From assembly GCF_028023675.1 (NCBI RefSeq), contig NZ_JAQIOZ010000007.1, positions 186,001 through 250,000 on the forward strand: 64,000 bases of DNA, given 5' to 3'. The DNA is from Primorskyibacter aestuariivivens. Lineage in GTDB: Bacteria; Pseudomonadota; Alphaproteobacteria; Rhodobacterales; Rhodobacteraceae. A program made the translations under genes and the position numbers. Below the pieces are notes generated by a model. The model was not told the DNA's origin, ran no database searches, and saw nothing but the letters and a program-made list of their open reading frames with translations. Of the stretch, positions 41,820-50,635 are shown piece by piece. Every line of letters starts with the position of its first letter. Within the stretch, counting starts at the first letter, position 1.

Positions 41820-44729
41820 ATGGCTAAGAAAATGCTTATCGACGCCACCCACGCGGAAGAAACCCGCGTCGTGGTGGTTGACGGAAACAAGGTTGAGGAA
41901 TTCGACTTTGAATCCGAAAACAAACGCCAGCTTGCTGGCAACATCTATCTCGCCAAGGTAACGCGCGTCGAGCCGTCGCTTCAGGCGGCTTTCGTGGATT
42001 ACGGTGGCAACCGCCACGGTTTCCTTGCGTTCTCGGAAATCCATCCGGACTACTACCAGATCCCGGTCGCCGACCGCGAGGCGCTGATGGAAGAAGAGCG
42101 CGCCTATGCCGAGGCGATGCGCGCCCGCGACGAGGAAGACGAAAAGCCCAAGCGCTCTCGCTCCCGGTCGAAATCCAAGGCGGAATCCACCACCCGCAAG
42201 GATGCCGTGCAGACCCGCGAAGTCGAAGGCATGGAGACCATCGACCTTGGCGACGAGGACGAGACGGATGAGGGCCTGTCGCCGATGGAAACGGTGGCCG
42301 AAACCCCGGTCGAGGAGCCGGTGGACGAGGCACCCGAGGTTCAGGGCACTGCGTCGGAAACAGATGCCGTCGAAGAGGCCCCGGCCGATGACGCAGACGC
42401 AGCCGTGGCTGTGACCGCCGATGGTGCGGATGCGGCAGAGGCAGAGGAGCAGGCCGCTCCGGCAGAAGCGGACATGGAACAAGCCGACGCAGGCGAAGAT
42501 GCAGACACGTCGGAAACCGCAGAGGCCGACGTAGAGCCCGCCGCCGAGGAGGATGACAGCGACGAGGGCGAAACCGCCCGCGCGCCCGATGCCGCCGCCA
42601 AGGACAGCGAGATCGAATCCGTAGCCGAAGAGGACGATCAGGAAGACATTCGCCCGCCGCGCAAACCGCGCCCCAAGCGCTACAAAATCCAGGAAGTCAT
42701 CAAGGTCCGCCAGATCATGCTGGTGCAGGTGGTCAAGGAAGAGCGCGGCAACAAGGGCGCGGCGCTGACCACATACCTGAGCCTCGCCGGTCGCTACTGT
42801 GTGCTGATGCCCAACACCGCGCGCGGTGGCGGGATTTCCCGCAAGATCACCAATGCCGCCGACCGCAAGAAGCTCAAGACCATCGCCAATGAGATCGACG
42901 TGCCGACCGGCGCGGGGCTTATCGTGCGCACCGCCGGGGCGAAACGCACCAAGACCGAGATCAAGCGCGACTACGAATACCTGCAACGGCTCTGGGAACA
43001 GATCCGCGAGCTGACGCTGAAATCCATTGCACCGGCCAAGATCTATGAAGAGGGCGACCTGATCAAACGCTCGATCCGCGATCTCTATTCGCGCGAGATC
43101 GACGAGGTGCATGTCGAAGGCGAGCGCGGCTACCGCATCGCCAAGGACTTCATGAAGATGATCATGCCGTCCCACGCCAAGAATGTGAAGCAATACACCG
43201 ACCCGATGCCGCTTTTCGCGCGCTATCAGGTGGAAAGCTATCTGGGCGCGATGTTCAACCCGACCGTGCAGCTCAAGTCCGGCGGGTACATCGTGATCGG
43301 CGTGACCGAGGCGCTTGTCGCCATCGACGTGAACTCCGGCCGCGCCACCAAGGAAGGCTCGATCGAGGAAACCGCGCTCAAGACCAACCTTGAGGCCGCC
43401 GAAGAGGTGGCGCGCCAGCTGCGCCTGCGTGACCTTGCCGGACTGATCGTGATCGACTTTATCGACATGGACGAGCGCAAGAACAACGCCGCCGTTGAAA
43501 AGAAGATCAAGGACAAGCTCAAGACCGACCGCGCCCGCATCCAGGTGGGCCGCATCTCGGGCTTTGGCCTGATGGAAATGTCGCGCCAGCGTCTGCGCCC
43601 CGGCATGATCGAGGCGACAACCGCGCCGTGCCCGCATTGCCACGGCACCGGCCTGATCCGCTCGGACGACAACCTTGCCCTGCAAGTGCTGCGCCAGATC
43701 GAGGAAGAGGGCGTGCGCCGCCGCTGCCGTGAGGTTGTGGTGCGCTGCCCGGTGGGCATTGCCAACTTCCTGATGAATTCCAAGCGCGAACATATCGCCA
43801 TGATCGAGGCGCGCTATGGGTTGTCCGTGCGGGTCGAGGGCGATCCCAGCCTGGTCAGCCCGGATTTCTCCATCGAGAAGCTGAAAACCGCCACGCGCCG
43901 CGTGCCCGAGGTCGAAGCACCTGTGGTGTCTGCCGACACCTCGCTGATGTCGCTGGTGGACGAGGACGCCGCCGAAGACGAGGAAGAGATCGAGACACCG
44001 GAAGTGGCCGAGGACGAGGAATCGCCCAAACCCAAGAAACGCCGCCGTCGCCGTCGTCGCCGGAGCAGCAAGTCCAAGACGGCAGAGGGGGATGAAAACG
44101 GCTCGACCGAGGAGACCCCGGATCAGGACGGCGATGCCCAGGACGAGGGCAGTCCCGACGAAGCCGAGGCCAGCCCCTCCGACGAAACCGCCACCGACGA
44201 GGCCAAGCCGGAAGACGGCGAGGACGAGGCGAAACCGGCCAAGAAGAAGCGCACGCGCTCCCGGTCGCGGTCGAAATCGAAGAAGACCGAAGAGCTTTCG
44301 GAAACAGAGACGGATACACCCGCCGAAGCGGATGCAGCCACTGATGAAGCGCCTGTCGAGGCGGTTGCAGAGACGGCGGATACCGTGTCCGAAGAGGCCA
44401 GCGCTCCTGATGCGGCAGAGCCTGCACCGGAGCCGATGGCAGAGGATGCGGTGACCGAGCCTGAAGCGGCCCCCGAACCGGTTGCTGAGGCCGAACCGGT
44501 TGCTGAGGCCGAACCGGTTGCTGAAGCCGAGCCCGCGGCAGAGGCCGAGACGCCTGCGGAACCTGAGGCAGAGGCACCGGCAGAGCCGGAGATCGCTCAG
44601 CCGGAAGAGCCTGTGGCCGAGGAAACCGCAAAAGAGCCCGAGCCTGTGGCCGCCGAGGCCATTCCCGAACCGGCCCCCGCCGAGCCGGCCAAGCCCAAAC
44701 GGCGCGGCTGGTGGTCGATGGGCGGCTAA
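41820..44729 (+). CDS. rne: Ribonuclease E
   Basis: The 969-aa endoribonuclease is the core of the RNA degradosome. The S1 domain (YLAKVTRVEPSLQAAFVDYG) is split by an acidic insertion of roughly 200 residues (about 42080-42680), then resumes at EERGNKGAALTTYLSLAGR. Catalytic Asp residues lie in VAIDVNSGRA and LIVIDFIDMD, and the Zn-link is CPHCHGTG. An Arg block (KKRRRRRRRRSSKSK), a low-complexity Glu/Ala/Pro tail with a 3-fold 18-bp repeat, and the terminal KRRGWW motif follow. The ATG at 41820 gives the family start MAKKMLIDA. Its Shine-Dalgarno is weak, fitting tight control. Confidence 0.97.
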   Translation: MAKKMLIDATHAEETRVVVVDGNKVEEFDFESENKRQLAGNIYLAKVTRVEPSLQAAFVDYGGNRHGFLAFSEIHPDYYQIPVADREALMEEERAYAEAMRARDEEDEKPKRSRSRSKSKAESTTRKDAVQTREVEGMETIDLGDEDETDEGLSPMETVAETPVEEPVDEAPEVQGTASETDAVEEAPADDADAAVAVTADGADAAEAEEQAAPAEADMEQADAGEDADTSETAEADVEPAAEEDDSDEGETARAPDAAAKDSEIESVAEEDDQEDIRPPRKPRPKRYKIQEVIKVRQIMLVQVVKEERGNKGAALTTYLSLAGRYCVLMPNTARGGGISRKITNAADRKKLKTIANEIDVPTGAGLIVRTAGAKRTKTEIKRDYEYLQRLWEQIRELTLKSIAPAKIYEEGDLIKRSIRDLYSREIDEVHVEGERGYRIAKDFMKMIMPSHAKNVKQYTDPMPLFARYQVESYLGAMFNPTVQLKSGGYIVIGVTEALVAIDVNSGRATKEGSIEETALKTNLEAAEEVARQLRLRDLAGLIVIDFIDMDERKNNAAVEKKIKDKLKTDRARIQVGRISGFGLMEMSRQRLRPGMIEATTAPCPHCHGTGLIRSDDNLALQVLRQIEEEGVRRRCREVVVRCPVGIANFLMNSKREHIAMIEARYGLSVRVEGDPSLVSPDFSIEKLKTATRRVPEVEAPVVSADTSLMSLVDEDAAEDEEEIETPEVAEDEESPKPKKRRRRRRRRSSKSKTAEGDENGSTEETPDQDGDAQDEGSPDEAEASPSDETATDEAKPEDGEDEAKPAKKKRTRSRSRSKSKKTEELSETETDTPAEADAATDEAPVEAVAETADTVSEEASAPDAAEPAPEPMAEDAVTEPEAAPEPVAEAEPVAEAEPVAEAEPAAEAETPAEPEAEAPAEPEIAQPEEPVAEETAKEPEPVAAEAIPEPAPAEPAKPKRRGWWSMGG
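44475..44528 (+). repeat. 18-bp tandem repeat in rne tail
   Basis: Three copies of GAACCGGTTGCTGAGGCC (the third has one change) encode EPVAEA three times. It lies in the disordered C-terminal region and could vary in copy number. Confidence 0.85.
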
Positions 44730-44734
44730 AGCAT

Positions 44735-44764
44735 GTCGCGCAAAAGTGGGAACCGGTTTTGCGC
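44735..44764. repeat. REP-like palindrome after rne
   Basis: GCGCAAAA (44738) pairs with TTTTGCGC (44757) in a stretch reading GCATGTCGCGCAAAAGTGG. It resembles palindromes I recall as common in Rhizobiales intergenic DNA. Only one copy was noticed in this window. Confidence 0.5.
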
Positions 44765-44810
44765 TCCTCGGAGATGCGACGCGCTATAAGCCCGGCATCA
44801 TGACACCAAC

Positions 44811-44844
44811 AAAACCCCGGCGCGCTGGACGTGCCGGGGTTTTT
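44811..44844. terminator. Bidirectional terminator between rne and tusA
   Basis: AAAACCCCGGC (44811-44821) pairs with GCCGGGGTTTT (44833-44843). T-runs follow on both strands (TTTTTC on plus), and the flanking genes converge. Confidence 0.88.
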
Positions 44845-44864
44845 CTTTGCCTGCCGGGTTTTGG

Positions 44865-45089
44865 TTAGCCGCCCTTGCGGATCACATAGATCTGCACGCC
44901 TTCGGCCTCGCGGCTGTCCACCAGCGCATGACCCGCTTCCATGCAGAAATGCGGCACGTCCACCACTGCCGCCGGATCATCGGCATGCAACTCAACAACA
45001 TCGCCATTTTGCAGCGATTTCAGCGCTTTGCGCGCCTTCAATACGGGCAGGGGGCAGAGCAACCCAACGGCATCAATCTTGTCTGTCAT
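44865..45089 (-). CDS. tusA: Sulfurtransferase TusA family
   Basis: This 74-aa protein has the CPLP motif (GLLCPLPVLKARKALK) whose Cys carries persulfide sulfur, the SirA/TusA hallmark. It could supply sulfur for tRNA thiolation or cofactor synthesis; partner tusBCDE genes are not seen nearby. Normal length. Confidence 0.9.
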   Translation of the reverse strand: MTDKIDAVGLLCPLPVLKARKALKSLQNGDVVELHADDPAAVVDVPHFCMEAGHALVDSREAEGVQIYVIRKGG

Positions 45090-45199
45090 GCCCTTGGTTT
45101 AGGGCGCGGCACCGGCCCTGTCCAGCGCCTTACTCTTGCCGCAAAAAACGGGTAACGTCATGAAAAGCCGTAAAGAGTGACCCAGCCAGGGGTTGAGAC

Positions 45200-46432
45200 A
45201 TGAGCAGTGTTGCGGGCGAAGCACCAGTCAGCCGCCGCCGGGTGTTCTACATCCCCGGTTATGATCCGATTCATCCGCGCCGTTACCGCGAGCTTTACCG
45301 CAAGGAAGGGGCCGCGCAGGCAGAAATTTCCGGCTATGATCTCGCTCTCAGCCCCCGAAAGGCCAAGGGTCGCTTTGGCTGGCATGTGACGGGCGATATC
45401 GACGGCTACACGACCGAGGTCGATGTCGATGTGCTCCTGTGGTCCGACATCGTGCGTTCCTCCATGGGCCATTCCATTCCCGCCACCTACCTGGCGATGC
45501 TGCGCACGGCCTGGGTCTATATCGGGTCCGGCGCGCTTTGGCGGCTCATGCGGTTGCGCAAGGGGCCGGTGATTGCCGCGCTTTACCCGGTGGGGATGCT
45601 GATCCTTCAGGCGATTATTGCGCTACTGGCGGGCTATGGGCTCTATCGCGGGGCATCCCTGCTGCCGCTGCCCGATCTTGTGACGCGTGGTTTGGGTGGC
45701 GTCGCCGCTTTGGCACTGATCTGGGCGATCCTCGATCTGTTCCGGCGCTGGGATAACAGGTTCTTTGTCTACTACCTGATGCATGACTATTCCTATTCCG
45801 CCCGCACCCGCGGCGCGAACCCGCCCGCGCTGGAGGCGCGGATCGCGGAGTTCACTGACGCCGTGGCCGAAGCGCTCTCCAGCGATGTGGACGAGGTGCT
45901 GGTGGTGGGCCATTCCTCGGGCGCGCATCTGGGCGTGTCGGTTCTGGCCGACCTGATCCGCGCGGGGCGCGTGCCGGGTGACGGCCCGGCGCTGTCCTTC
46001 CTCACGTTGGGGCAGGTGGTGCCGATGGTGTCCTTCCTGCCCGATGCGCAGCGGCTGCGTGCCGATCTGCGGTTCCTGTGTGACCGCGATGAACTGTTCT
46101 GGGCCGATGTGACTGCGCCCGGCGATGGCTGTGCCTTTGCGCTCTGTGATCCCGTGGCGGTGTCCGGAGTAGCCCCCAAGACCCAGCGCTGGCCGCTTGT
46201 GTTTTCTGCCGCTTTCACCCAATCGCTTAGCCCGGCGCGGTGGAAAGAATTGCGCTGGCGCTTCTTTCGCCTGCATTTCCAATATCTCTGCGCCTTTGAT
46301 GCGGTGAAGGATTACGACTATTTCCGCATCACCGCCGGTCCAATGACCCTGCGCCAGCGGTATCATGATCGCCCGCCATCGCCCTCGCGCAAGGTGACCC
46401 CGGTCAACAAATTCACCGCGACCCGCCCATGA
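45200..46432 (+). CDS. Membrane-anchored alpha/beta-hydrolase-like protein
   Basis: This 410-aa protein starts with the strand RRRVFYIPGYDP and has two spans (AALYPVGMLILQAIIALLAGYG and LGGVAALALIWAILDLF), then a nucleophile elbow VLVVGHSSGAHLG with Ser in GHSSG. Function unknown; it could be a lipase or esterase at the membrane. Its TGA overlaps the P450 ATG (ATGA), which ties it to an oxidative or lipid pathway. Confidence 0.75.
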   Translation: MSSVAGEAPVSRRRVFYIPGYDPIHPRRYRELYRKEGAAQAEISGYDLALSPRKAKGRFGWHVTGDIDGYTTEVDVDVLLWSDIVRSSMGHSIPATYLAMLRTAWVYIGSGALWRLMRLRKGPVIAALYPVGMLILQAIIALLAGYGLYRGASLLPLPDLVTRGLGGVAALALIWAILDLFRRWDNRFFVYYLMHDYSYSARTRGANPPALEARIAEFTDAVAEALSSDVDEVLVVGHSSGAHLGVSVLADLIRAGRVPGDGPALSFLTLGQVVPMVSFLPDAQRLRADLRFLCDRDELFWADVTAPGDGCAFALCDPVAVSGVAPKTQRWPLVFSAAFTQSLSPARWKELRWRFFRLHFQYLCAFDAVKDYDYFRITAGPMTLRQRYHDRPPSPSRKVTPVNKFTATRP

Positions 46433-47781
46433 AACGCCCGCCCAAACCGCCCGCCCGTGCCGACCGCGTGTCGCTGTTGCGTTATATGGCGCTGTTCCGA
46501 AGGGACATTCTCTCGGCCCAGCCCGCGCGGCTTTATCGCGCTTGGATGGCCGAGTTTCGCACGCCGTTCTTTCGCTCTTACCTGATGAACCAGCCCGATC
46601 TTGTGAGCGAGGTGCTGCGAAAACGGCCCGAAGATTTCCCCAAATCCGACCGTATCGGCGAAGGGCTGCGCCCGCTTTTGGGTGACTCGGTCTTTCTCAC
46701 CAATGGCGCGACATGGGAACGTCAGCGCCGCATCATCGATCCGGCGTTCGAGGGCGGGAGGCTGCGCGATACCTTTCCGGCCATGTGGGCGGCAGCCGAG
46801 GCCGCGACCGCACGGCTGACCCGGCGGGCAGGGGACGAAGTCGAGATCGAGGCCGAGACCAGCCATGCGGCGGCGGATGTGATCTTTCGCACGCTGTTCT
46901 CGATCCCCATCGAGCACGAGGTCGCGGCACAGGTGTTTTCCGAGTTTCGCGACTACCAGCGCAGCCAGCCGATCCTGAACCTCGCGGCCTTTGTGCCATT
47001 GCCGAAATGGATGCCGCGCTTTTTCCGGCGTGATACCCGCGCCGCGGCGGCATCGATTCGAAAACTGATCACGCAACTGACGGCGGAGCGCATGGACGCG
47101 ATCGGGGCCGGCACCGCGCCCGATGATCTGGCCACCAAGATCATGACAACCCGTGACCCGGAAACGGGCGAGACCTTTTCCACCGGGGAAATGGTCGATC
47201 AGGTGGCGATCTTCTTCCTGGCGGGGCACGAAACCAGCGCTTCTGCGCTGGCCTGGACGCTCTATCTCATGGCGCTCTATCCAGAATGGCAGGAACGGGT
47301 AGCGGAGGAGGCGAAAGCGCTGCAAGGCCCCGATTTCGGCGTCATGTCGAAACTGCGTATCTCCCGCGATGTGTTCCGCGAGGCGCTGCGGCTTTATCCG
47401 CCGGTGCCGATGATGGTGCGCGAGGCGGCGTGCCCCGAACATTTCCGCGACCGTGACGTGCCAAAGGGCAGCCAGATCGTGCTCAGCCCCTGGCACCTGC
47501 ATCGCCATGAGCGGCTCTGGGACAATCCCGATGGTTTCGACCCGGGCCGATACGGGACCGAGAATGGCAAGACCTGCCTGCGCGCGGCCTATATCCCGTT
47601 TTCCGCGGGGCGGCGCGTGTGTACGGGCGCTGGCTTTGCCATGGTCGAGGGGCCGCTGATCCTGTCGATGCTGCTGCGCGATCTGAAAGTGGAGCTGACC
47701 GACCGCCCCGCGCCGGTCCCGGTGGCGCATCTGACGGTGCGTTCTGACAAAGGCATCTGGCTCAGGATCAGTCGCCGCTGA
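46429..47781 (+). CDS. Cytochrome P450
   Basis: The 450-aa soluble P450 has the I-helix oxygen-binding motif AGHETSASAL, the K-helix EALR (ExxR), and the heme-binding loop FSAGRRVCTGAGFAM with Cys398. No membrane anchor or fused reductase is present, so separate redox partners are needed and none is nearby. Substrate unknown, coupled to the upstream hydrolase gene by ATGA. Confidence 0.95.
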   Translation: MKRPPKPPARADRVSLLRYMALFRRDILSAQPARLYRAWMAEFRTPFFRSYLMNQPDLVSEVLRKRPEDFPKSDRIGEGLRPLLGDSVFLTNGATWERQRRIIDPAFEGGRLRDTFPAMWAAAEAATARLTRRAGDEVEIEAETSHAAADVIFRTLFSIPIEHEVAAQVFSEFRDYQRSQPILNLAAFVPLPKWMPRFFRRDTRAAAASIRKLITQLTAERMDAIGAGTAPDDLATKIMTTRDPETGETFSTGEMVDQVAIFFLAGHETSASALAWTLYLMALYPEWQERVAEEAKALQGPDFGVMSKLRISRDVFREALRLYPPVPMMVREAACPEHFRDRDVPKGSQIVLSPWHLHRHERLWDNPDGFDPGRYGTENGKTCLRAAYIPFSAGRRVCTGAGFAMVEGPLILSMLLRDLKVELTDRPAPVPVAHLTVRSDKGIWLRISRR

Positions 47782-47863
47782 CGTGTTTCATGCCGACGCA
47801 TGCCCTCGCCCGGCACCAGCTCTTCTTCTGTTCGAAAATGCCTCGGGGACTGTGGCGCGTCCG

Positions 47864-47940
47864 GAGATTGATCCGGGGGATCAATCTCAGCGCCGAAGGG
47901 TCGGAGACCACCCCACAGGCAGGCGGGGGCAGAGCCCCCG
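47864..47940. terminator. Two hairpins after the P450 gene
   Basis: GAGATTGATCC (47864) pairs with GGATCAATCTC (47878-47888) over a 3-base loop, and CGGGGGCAGAGCCCCCG (47924-47940) forms a second hairpin of the GGGGGC element type. Neither is followed by a T-run. They lie between convergent genes. Confidence 0.5.
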
Positions 47941-47951
47941 TCATGCGTGGA

Positions 47952-48191
47952 TCAGCCCTGCTGACCCTTCAGCTTGGCTTCAAACGCCGCAATCCGCTGG
48001 TTCAGCATTTCCCGCCCGCGCTTTGCGGCCATGCGGCCCCGCACGGCGGACAGGAACGCCTCTTCGGTGATTTGCGAGGACGACCCCATGAGATTGGCGA
48101 TATCCATGATGAGCTTTTCGTCATCCATGGCCTCCGCCGCCTCGATGGCGTCGGCGGCAAGCTTGTCGGCCAGTTCTTCGATCACGCTCAT
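47952..48191 (-). CDS. Small conserved protein, unknown function
   Basis: The 79-aa mainly helical product (MSVIEELADKLAADAIEAAE) ends with a coiled, charged helix (LNQRIAAFEAKLKGQQ). Codon use is like its neighbours, and the ORF ends at a normal stop. It follows the alpha/beta hydrolase gene by 11 bases and is probably co-transcribed. No family is recognised with certainty. Confidence 0.7.
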   Translation of the reverse strand: MSVIEELADKLAADAIEAAEAMDDEKLIMDIANLMGSSSQITEEAFLSAVRGRMAAKRGREMLNQRIAAFEAKLKGQQG

Positions 48192-48202
48192 GGGGCAGGC
48201 CT

Positions 48203-48856
48203 CTAGCGGGTGTTCTCGGTCAGGCGGCGCTTCACGTAATTGGTCACCGTGCCGATCATCGTGTCCATATGGTCATTTTCAAAGAAATGCCCGGCACCTT
48301 CGATCTCGGTATGTGTGATTGTGATGCCCTTTTGCTCATGCAGCTTGTTCACCAGCGCCGTGGTGTCTGCGGGCGGGGCCACGCGGTCATTGGTGCCGTT
48401 GATGATCAGCCCCGAGGATGGGCAGGGCGCGAGGAACGAGAAATCATACATATTTGCCGGCGGGCTGGCCGAGATGAAGCCGGTGATTTCCGGACGGCGC
48501 ATCAAAAGCTGCATGCCGATCCAGGCACCAAAGGAAAAGCCCGCGACCCAGCAATGCTTGGAATTGTTGTTCATCGACTGAAGATAATCCAGCGCCGAGG
48601 CCGCATCGGACAATTCGCCCACGCCCTGATCATATTCGCCCTGGCTCCGGCCCACGCCGCGGAAATTGAAGCGCAGCACGGTAAAGCCCATGTTGTAGAA
48701 GGCGTAATGCAGGTTATAGACCACCTTGTTGTTCATCGTCCCGCCGAATTGCGGATGCGGATGCAACACGATGGCGATCGGAGCGTCGCGTTCTTTTTGC
48801 GGATGATAGCGGCCTTCAAGGCGACCTTCGGGTCCGGGAAAAATGACCTCGGGCAT
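48203..48856 (-). CDS. Alpha/beta hydrolase
   Basis: The 217-aa protein starts with HPHPQFGG, has the nucleophile elbow WVAGFSFGAW (Ser in GFSFG), an Asp in GTNDRVAP and His in GAGHFF, a complete triad. It resembles the short YsgA/dienelactone-hydrolase-like family (LRFNFRGVGRSQG). Cytoplasmic. It is divergent from the iscR-suf operon; the shared intergenic region (48857-49030) holds the iscR promoter. Confidence 0.85.
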   Translation of the reverse strand: MPEVIFPGPEGRLEGRYHPQKERDAPIAIVLHPHPQFGGTMNNKVVYNLHYAFYNMGFTVLRFNFRGVGRSQGEYDQGVGELSDAASALDYLQSMNNNSKHCWVAGFSFGAWIGMQLLMRRPEITGFISASPPANMYDFSFLAPCPSSGLIINGTNDRVAPPADTTALVNKLHEQKGITITHTEIEGAGHFFENDHMDTMIGTVTNYVKRRLTENTR

Positions 48857-48891
48857 ATACAGCGAAACTCCTGCGCGTGTGGCGGCAATTC

Positions 48892-48929
48892 TTGACGAAA
48901 TCGCTCAACCACTTTAGAATGGTTCTAAT
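48892..48929 (+). promoter_or_regulatory. iscR-suf promoter with Irr/ICE-type box over the -10
   Basis: A -35 TTGACG (48892-48897), 17-bp spacer and -10 TAGAAT (48915-48920) drive the plus strand. TTTAGAA-TGG-TTCTAAT (48913-48929) is a near-perfect inverted repeat (TTAGAA/TTCTAA arms exact) that covers the -10. It matches the iron control element bound by Irr in Rhizobiales and Rhodobacterales, so Irr would repress when iron is low or respond to heme, as known for that family. Confidence 0.7.
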
Positions 48930-49030
48930 GTCACTCCGCTGTGAGTGAGCGGGTCTTACGCAGTTAAGCGTTATACGGCCCAAGGTCAACATTGCTTGGG
49001 TCCCTTGGGGGCCTGCCGGAGGGGGCGCAT

Positions 49031-49492
49031 ATGAAGCTGAGTACAAAAGGGCGTTATGCGATGGTGGCGCTGGTCGATATCGCGCTGCAGCCCAGCGACA
49101 AGCTGGTGACTTTGGGCGAGATTTCCCAGCGACAGGATATTTCGCTGCCTTATCTCGAACAGCTCTTCGTCAAGCTGCGCCGCGCCGATCTGGTGGCGTC
49201 GGTACGCGGGCCGGGCGGCGGCTATCGGCTGGCCCGGCCAGCGACGGAAATCCGCGTGGTGGATGTGCTCTCGGCGGTGGATGAGACCGTGGACGCCATG
49301 CACAAGGGCGCGGGGGCCAGCGGCGGCGCATCCGGGTCGCGGGCGCAATCGCTGTCCAACCGGTTGTGGGAGGGGCTGTCGGCGCATGTCTATGTGTTCC
49401 TGCACCAGACGCGCCTGTCCGATATTGTGGACAATGAACTCGCCCCATGTCCCGCCGTGCCGGGCCTGTTTTCGGTGGTGGATGATGGCTGA
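49031..49492 (+). CDS. iscR: Rrf2/IscR-type regulator of the suf operon
   Basis: The 153-aa protein has the Rrf2 winged helix (MKLSTKGRYAMVALVDIAL to VRGPGGGYRLARP). The three Cys that hold the 2Fe-2S cluster in E. coli IscR (92, 98, 104) are absent: that stretch reads HKGAGASGGASGSRAQS. The only Cys is at 140. GGAGG precedes the ATG. It heads the operon and likely autoregulates it. Rhodobacter IscR has been reported to use an atypical cluster ligation, so it may still sense clusters. Confidence 0.9.
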   Translation: MKLSTKGRYAMVALVDIALQPSDKLVTLGEISQRQDISLPYLEQLFVKLRRADLVASVRGPGGGYRLARPATEIRVVDVLSAVDETVDAMHKGAGASGGASGSRAQSLSNRLWEGLSAHVYVFLHQTRLSDIVDNELAPCPAVPGLFSVVDDG

Positions 49493-49499
49493 CCCGTAC

Positions 49500-49560
49500 G
49501 GGGGGCCAGCCCCCCATCGCCTTTGGCGATTCCCCCCGGAGTTTATCTGGCAAGATGAAG
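49500..49560. repeat. Diverged GGGGGC element between iscR and the cysteine desulfurase gene
   Basis: GGGGGGCCAGCCCCCC (49500) and ATCGCCTTTGGCGAT (49516-49530) form two hairpins, followed by TCCCCCCGGAGTTTATCTGG and CAAGATGAAG. The order is like that at 7059 and 32920 but the sequence is diverged. It lies just upstream of the next start and may attenuate transcription. Confidence 0.6.
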
Positions 49561-49576
49561 CACGGGAGCGGTGTTG

Positions 49577-50635
49577 ATGCCGCGCGTGTATCTGGATCAC
49601 AACGCCACCGCGCCCCTGCGCGAAGAGGCCCGCGTTGCGATGATCGCGGCAATGGACGTGGTGGGCAACCCGTCCTCGGTGCATAGCGAAGGGCGCGCGG
49701 CCAAGGCCCTCATTGAGCGCGCCCGCGTGCAGGTGGCCGAGGCCTTTGGCGCGGGGGAGGCGGATATCGTCTTTACCTCGGGCGCGACCGAGGCGGCGGC
49801 GCTGGCGCTGGCAGGGCGGGGATTGTCCTCGGGCGCTGTGGAGCATGATTGCGTGGGGGCCTGGACGGATGGGGCTTTGACCGTCGATGAATCAGGGGCT
49901 GTTACCGTGGCCAATCCCGCGCAGAGCACGGTGCAGATGGCCAACAGCGAGACGGGAATCATCCAGAACCTGCCCGAGGGGCTGGCGCTCACTGATGCGG
50001 TGCAGGCTTTTGGCAAAATCCCGTTTTCCTTTGCCTGGTCCGGGGCGGAAATGGCGCTGACCTCTGCCCATAAACTGGGTGGTCCCAAGGGGGTGGGCGC
50101 GCTGATCCTGCGTCGTGGACTGGATGTAGAGGCCCGAATCCTTGGCGGAGGTCAGGAAATGGGCCGACGCTCCGGAACGGAAAATGTCATTGGAATCGCG
50201 GGGTTCGGGGCCGCAGCTCAGGCAGCGGCTCAGGATTTGGCGGATGGCGTTTGGGACCGGGTGTCAAAACTTAGAAATATTCTAGAAAAGGCTATTGAGG
50301 CCGGAACAAAAGAGACTATTTTGGTCGGGAAAGATGTATCTCGTTTACCTAATACCTGCTGCGTGATTGCGCCGGGCTGGAAGGGTGAGACGCAGGTCAT
50401 GTCCATGGATCTGGCCGGGTTTGCAATCTCGGCGGGGTCGGCGTGCTCCAGCGGCAAGGTCAAGGCCAGCCGCGTGTTGCAGGCGATGGGATTTAGCGGG
50501 GAGGAGGCGGCCTGTGCGATACGGGTGAGCCTTGGTCCCCAGAACACGGAAGATGATGTGCTGCGCTTTGCCGATGCGTGGTGCACAGCATATGAGAAAC
50601 ACCGCGCACGCGGGTCAAAAACCGGAGGTTTGTGA
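49577..50635 (+). CDS. Cysteine desulfurase (NifS/IscS class)
   Basis: This 352-aa PLP enzyme takes sulfur from cysteine for cluster building. PLP Lys in [14 protein letters not shown]-stacking His in VEHDCVG, substrate loop DAVQAFGK and the persulfide Cys in [10 protein letters not shown] are all present. The ATG at 49577 has GGGAG at good spacing. The stretch 50265-50365 is noticeably AT-rich for this genome and contains an ICE-like palindrome. Confidence 0.9.
   Translation: MPRVYLDHNATAPLREEARVAMIAAMDVVGNPSSVHSEGRAAKALIERARVQVAEAFGAGEADIVFTSGATEAAALALAGRGLSSGAVEHDCVGAWTDGALTVDESGAVTVANPAQSTVQMANSETGIIQNLPEGLALTDAVQAFGKIPFSFAWSGAEMALTSAHKLGGPKGVGALILRRGLDVEARILGGGQEMGRRSGTENVIGIAGFGAAAQAAAQDLADGVWDRVSKLRNILEKAIEAGTKETILVGKDVSRLPNTCCVIAPGWKGETQVMSMDLAGFAISAGSACSSGKVKASRVLQAMGFSGEEAACAIRVSLGPQNTEDDVLRFADAWCTAYEKHRARGSKTGGL
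50271..50285. promoter_or_regulatory. Intragenic ICE-like palindrome
   Basis: TTAGAA-ATA-TTCTAG, arms like the iscR box (TTAGAA-TGG-TTCTAA). It lies in an AT-rich patch of the cysteine desulfurase gene, about 360 bases before sufB. It may be a second iron-control site or chance. Confidence 0.35.

Noticed and set aside
41703-43793. Long minus-strand open frame opposite rne
   Set aside because: It mirrors the RNase E codons; no ribosome binding site and no recognisable domain.
44475-44528. Possible CRISPR-like repeat
   Set aside because: Three directly adjacent 18-bp units with no spacers, in frame in the RNase E tail.
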